A stretch of 5,736 nucleotides of DNA from Deltaproteobacteria bacterium (lineage in GTDB: Bacteria > Desulfobacterota > Desulfobacteria > Desulfobacterales > SURF-15): the NCBI GenBank assembly GCA_024644775.1, contig JAHEHB010000359.1, positions 1 to 5,736 on the forward strand, read 5' to 3'. The notes beneath the pieces were generated by a model. It was not told the DNA's origin. It was given only the letters and a program-made list of their open reading frames with translations, and did no database searches. Positions 4,705-5,736 of the stretch are shown in pieces. The translations under genes and the position numbers were made by a program. Within the stretch, counting starts at the first letter, position 1. Every line of letters begins with the position of its first letter.

Positions 4705-5736
4705 TTAATCGGTCATTATCAGTTTGAAGGCCTCTTCTGTTGGTTCAACACCTAACCCTGGGCCTTTAGGCAAGTGATAATAGCCCTTTTCGCACTTCAT
4801 ATTCCCCGATACGTATTTTAGATTCTTATCAAAAATTGAATGCTGGTACTCATGATAGGGCACATAGTATAGCGCCGCAGCCGCATGTAGGCTTGCGGCC
4901 TGGAAAATCCCAATCCCCATACTCGCATGAGGCATCACACGACAATGAAAGGCTTGGGCCATACGACATATATTCATGAACTCGGTAATACCGATGTGTG
5001 CCATTTCCGGCTGAAGCACACTCATGCACCGTTTAACAAGTCGTGGTAAGTACTCGTATCGGGTTCGCAATTCCTCTCCTATGGCTATGGGAACAGAAAC
5101 CGCAGCCGCAACCTGTGCTTGCCCTTCGATGTCTTCAGGAGCACAGGGAGCCTCAGCCACATGAAGGTTATACACATCCATTTGATTAATAATTTTAATA
5201 GCTTCATGGGCGGTGAATCGCCAATGCATATCAATGAGAATATCGACATCAGGTCCTACGGCTTCCCGCAATCCACGCATCTCGACGACTTCTCCTTCGA
5301 ATGAAACAGCCCCTGCGAATTTAATGGCCTTAAATCCCTTATCCACCCATTCTCGCGCTAGTTTTTTACGCTCCTCCAGTGTTTCTCGAGGAAGCCCGGA
5401 AACATAGACAGGTATCTTTTTAAGTCGTTGACCACCCAGTAGTTTCACCAGAGGCAAACCTGAAAGCTTACCGCAAACATCCCAAATGGCAATATCCACG
5501 CCGGCAATGGCATCCACGTAATACCCTCCAAAAAATCCTCGTACGTGCATCAGATCATAAAGATCTTCATAGATAACCATCACATCACCTGGAACTCGAT
5601 CCCGTATAACCGGACCCAAAACCTCTTCAATAATGTTAACAACCGTGCGCGGACTGATAATTCCATAGCACTCGCCCCAGCCAACCATACCTTCCTTTGT
5701 TGTGACTTTGACCAAAACGCATTGATCGGTAGTGGG
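4705..5736 (-). CDS. Enolase-superfamily acid-sugar dehydratase (mandelate racemase/galactonate dehydratase-like), N-terminus outside window
   Basis: The frame is open to the window edge with no stop, so the gene is 5' truncated. 343 residues are visible, starting PTTDQCVLVKVTT; full members have roughly 370-400. A TTG at 5715 is in frame, but the residues before it fit the family, so it is not the start. Visible numbering: N-terminal capping domain with GMVGWGE, then a barrel with metal ligands D169 (IDMHWRF), E195 (VAEAP) and E221 (AIGEE), spaced 26 and 26 as in mandelate racemase. E244 (QPEMAH) and H270 (MPHASMG) take the place of the usual Asp-His pair. The D-x-H pattern (D169, H171) resembles D-galactonate dehydratase, where this His is the general acid. 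No clear K-x-K motif is present; K139 in AIKFAG is nearest. Likely role: cytosolic, Mg-dependent dehydration of a sugar acid to a 2-keto-3-deoxy acid, feeding the convergent lyase. The substrate is unknown. Confidence 0.88.
   Translation of the reverse strand, partial: PTTDQCVLVKVTTKEGMVGWGECYGIISPRTVVNIIEEVLGPVIRDRVPGDVMVIYEDLYDLMHVRGFFGGYYVDAIAGVDIAIWDVCGKLSGLPLVKLLGGQRLKKIPVYVSGLPRETLEERKKLAREWVDKGFKAIKFAGAVSFEGEVVEMRGLREAVGPDVDILIDMHWRFTAHEAIKIINQMDVYNLHVAEAPCAPEDIEGQAQVAAAVSVPIAIGEELRTRYEYLPRLVKRCMSVLQPEMAHIGITEFMNICRMAQAFHCRVMPHASMGIGIFQAASLHAAAALYYVPYHEYQHSIFDKNLKYVSGNMKCEKGYYHLPKGPGLGVEPTEEAFKLIMTD

Noticed and set aside
5713..5715. TTG at 5715 as the start of the dehydratase gene
   Set aside because: The frame stays open to the window edge and the preceding residues (TTDQCV) fit the family's N-terminal strand, so the true start is outside the window.

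Overview
The window reads as part of a bacterial catabolic gene cluster for an organic acid, most likely a sugar acid. It comes from a Gram-negative bacterium: it encodes a tripartite TRAP importer, which needs a periplasmic binding protein. Moderate base composition, the presence of TRAP, sulfatase-like and acid-sugar genes together, and a short inverted-repeat fragment in one spacer would fit a Desulfobacterota-type (deltaproteobacterial) genome. That placement is a guess from general resemblance only.

Layout, left to right. Positions 1-120 (+) are the last 39 codons of a gene cut by the window edge, probably the TRAP solute-binding protein (DctP type). A perfect 12-bp hairpin (199-225) sits in the spacer before the small membrane subunit (DctQ type, 259-783, +). 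The large membrane subunit (DctM type, 820-2106, +) follows. A strong Shine-Dalgarno site then introduces a 468-residue sulfatase-fold hydrolase (2150-3556, +), whose nucleophile position holds threonine instead of the cysteine or serine that is converted to formylglycine. A 159-bp spacer with imperfect inverted repeats leads to a dihydrodipicolinate-synthase-fold lyase (3716-4648, +). Finally, an enolase-superfamily acid-sugar dehydratase runs on the opposite strand (4705 to beyond 5736), convergent with the lyase. The 56-bp convergent spacer is bordered by an A7 run and a T7 run, and each strand has a weak hairpin in front of its T run.

Working model (inference): the TRAP system imports a carboxylate. 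The sulfatase-fold enzyme, which has no signal peptide and so should be cytosolic, removes an ester group from it. The enolase-superfamily enzyme dehydrates the sugar acid to a 2-keto-3-deoxy acid, and the lyase cleaves or further dehydrates that product. Dehydratase plus DHDPS-fold aldolase/dehydratase is a familiar pairing in sugar-acid catabolism. The less usual parts are the cytosolic Thr-type sulfatase homologue in the set and the loss of the DapA substrate-binding residues in the lyase. No RNA genes, insertion sequences or CRISPR arrays were seen, and every stretch longer than 300 bases is occupied by a gene.
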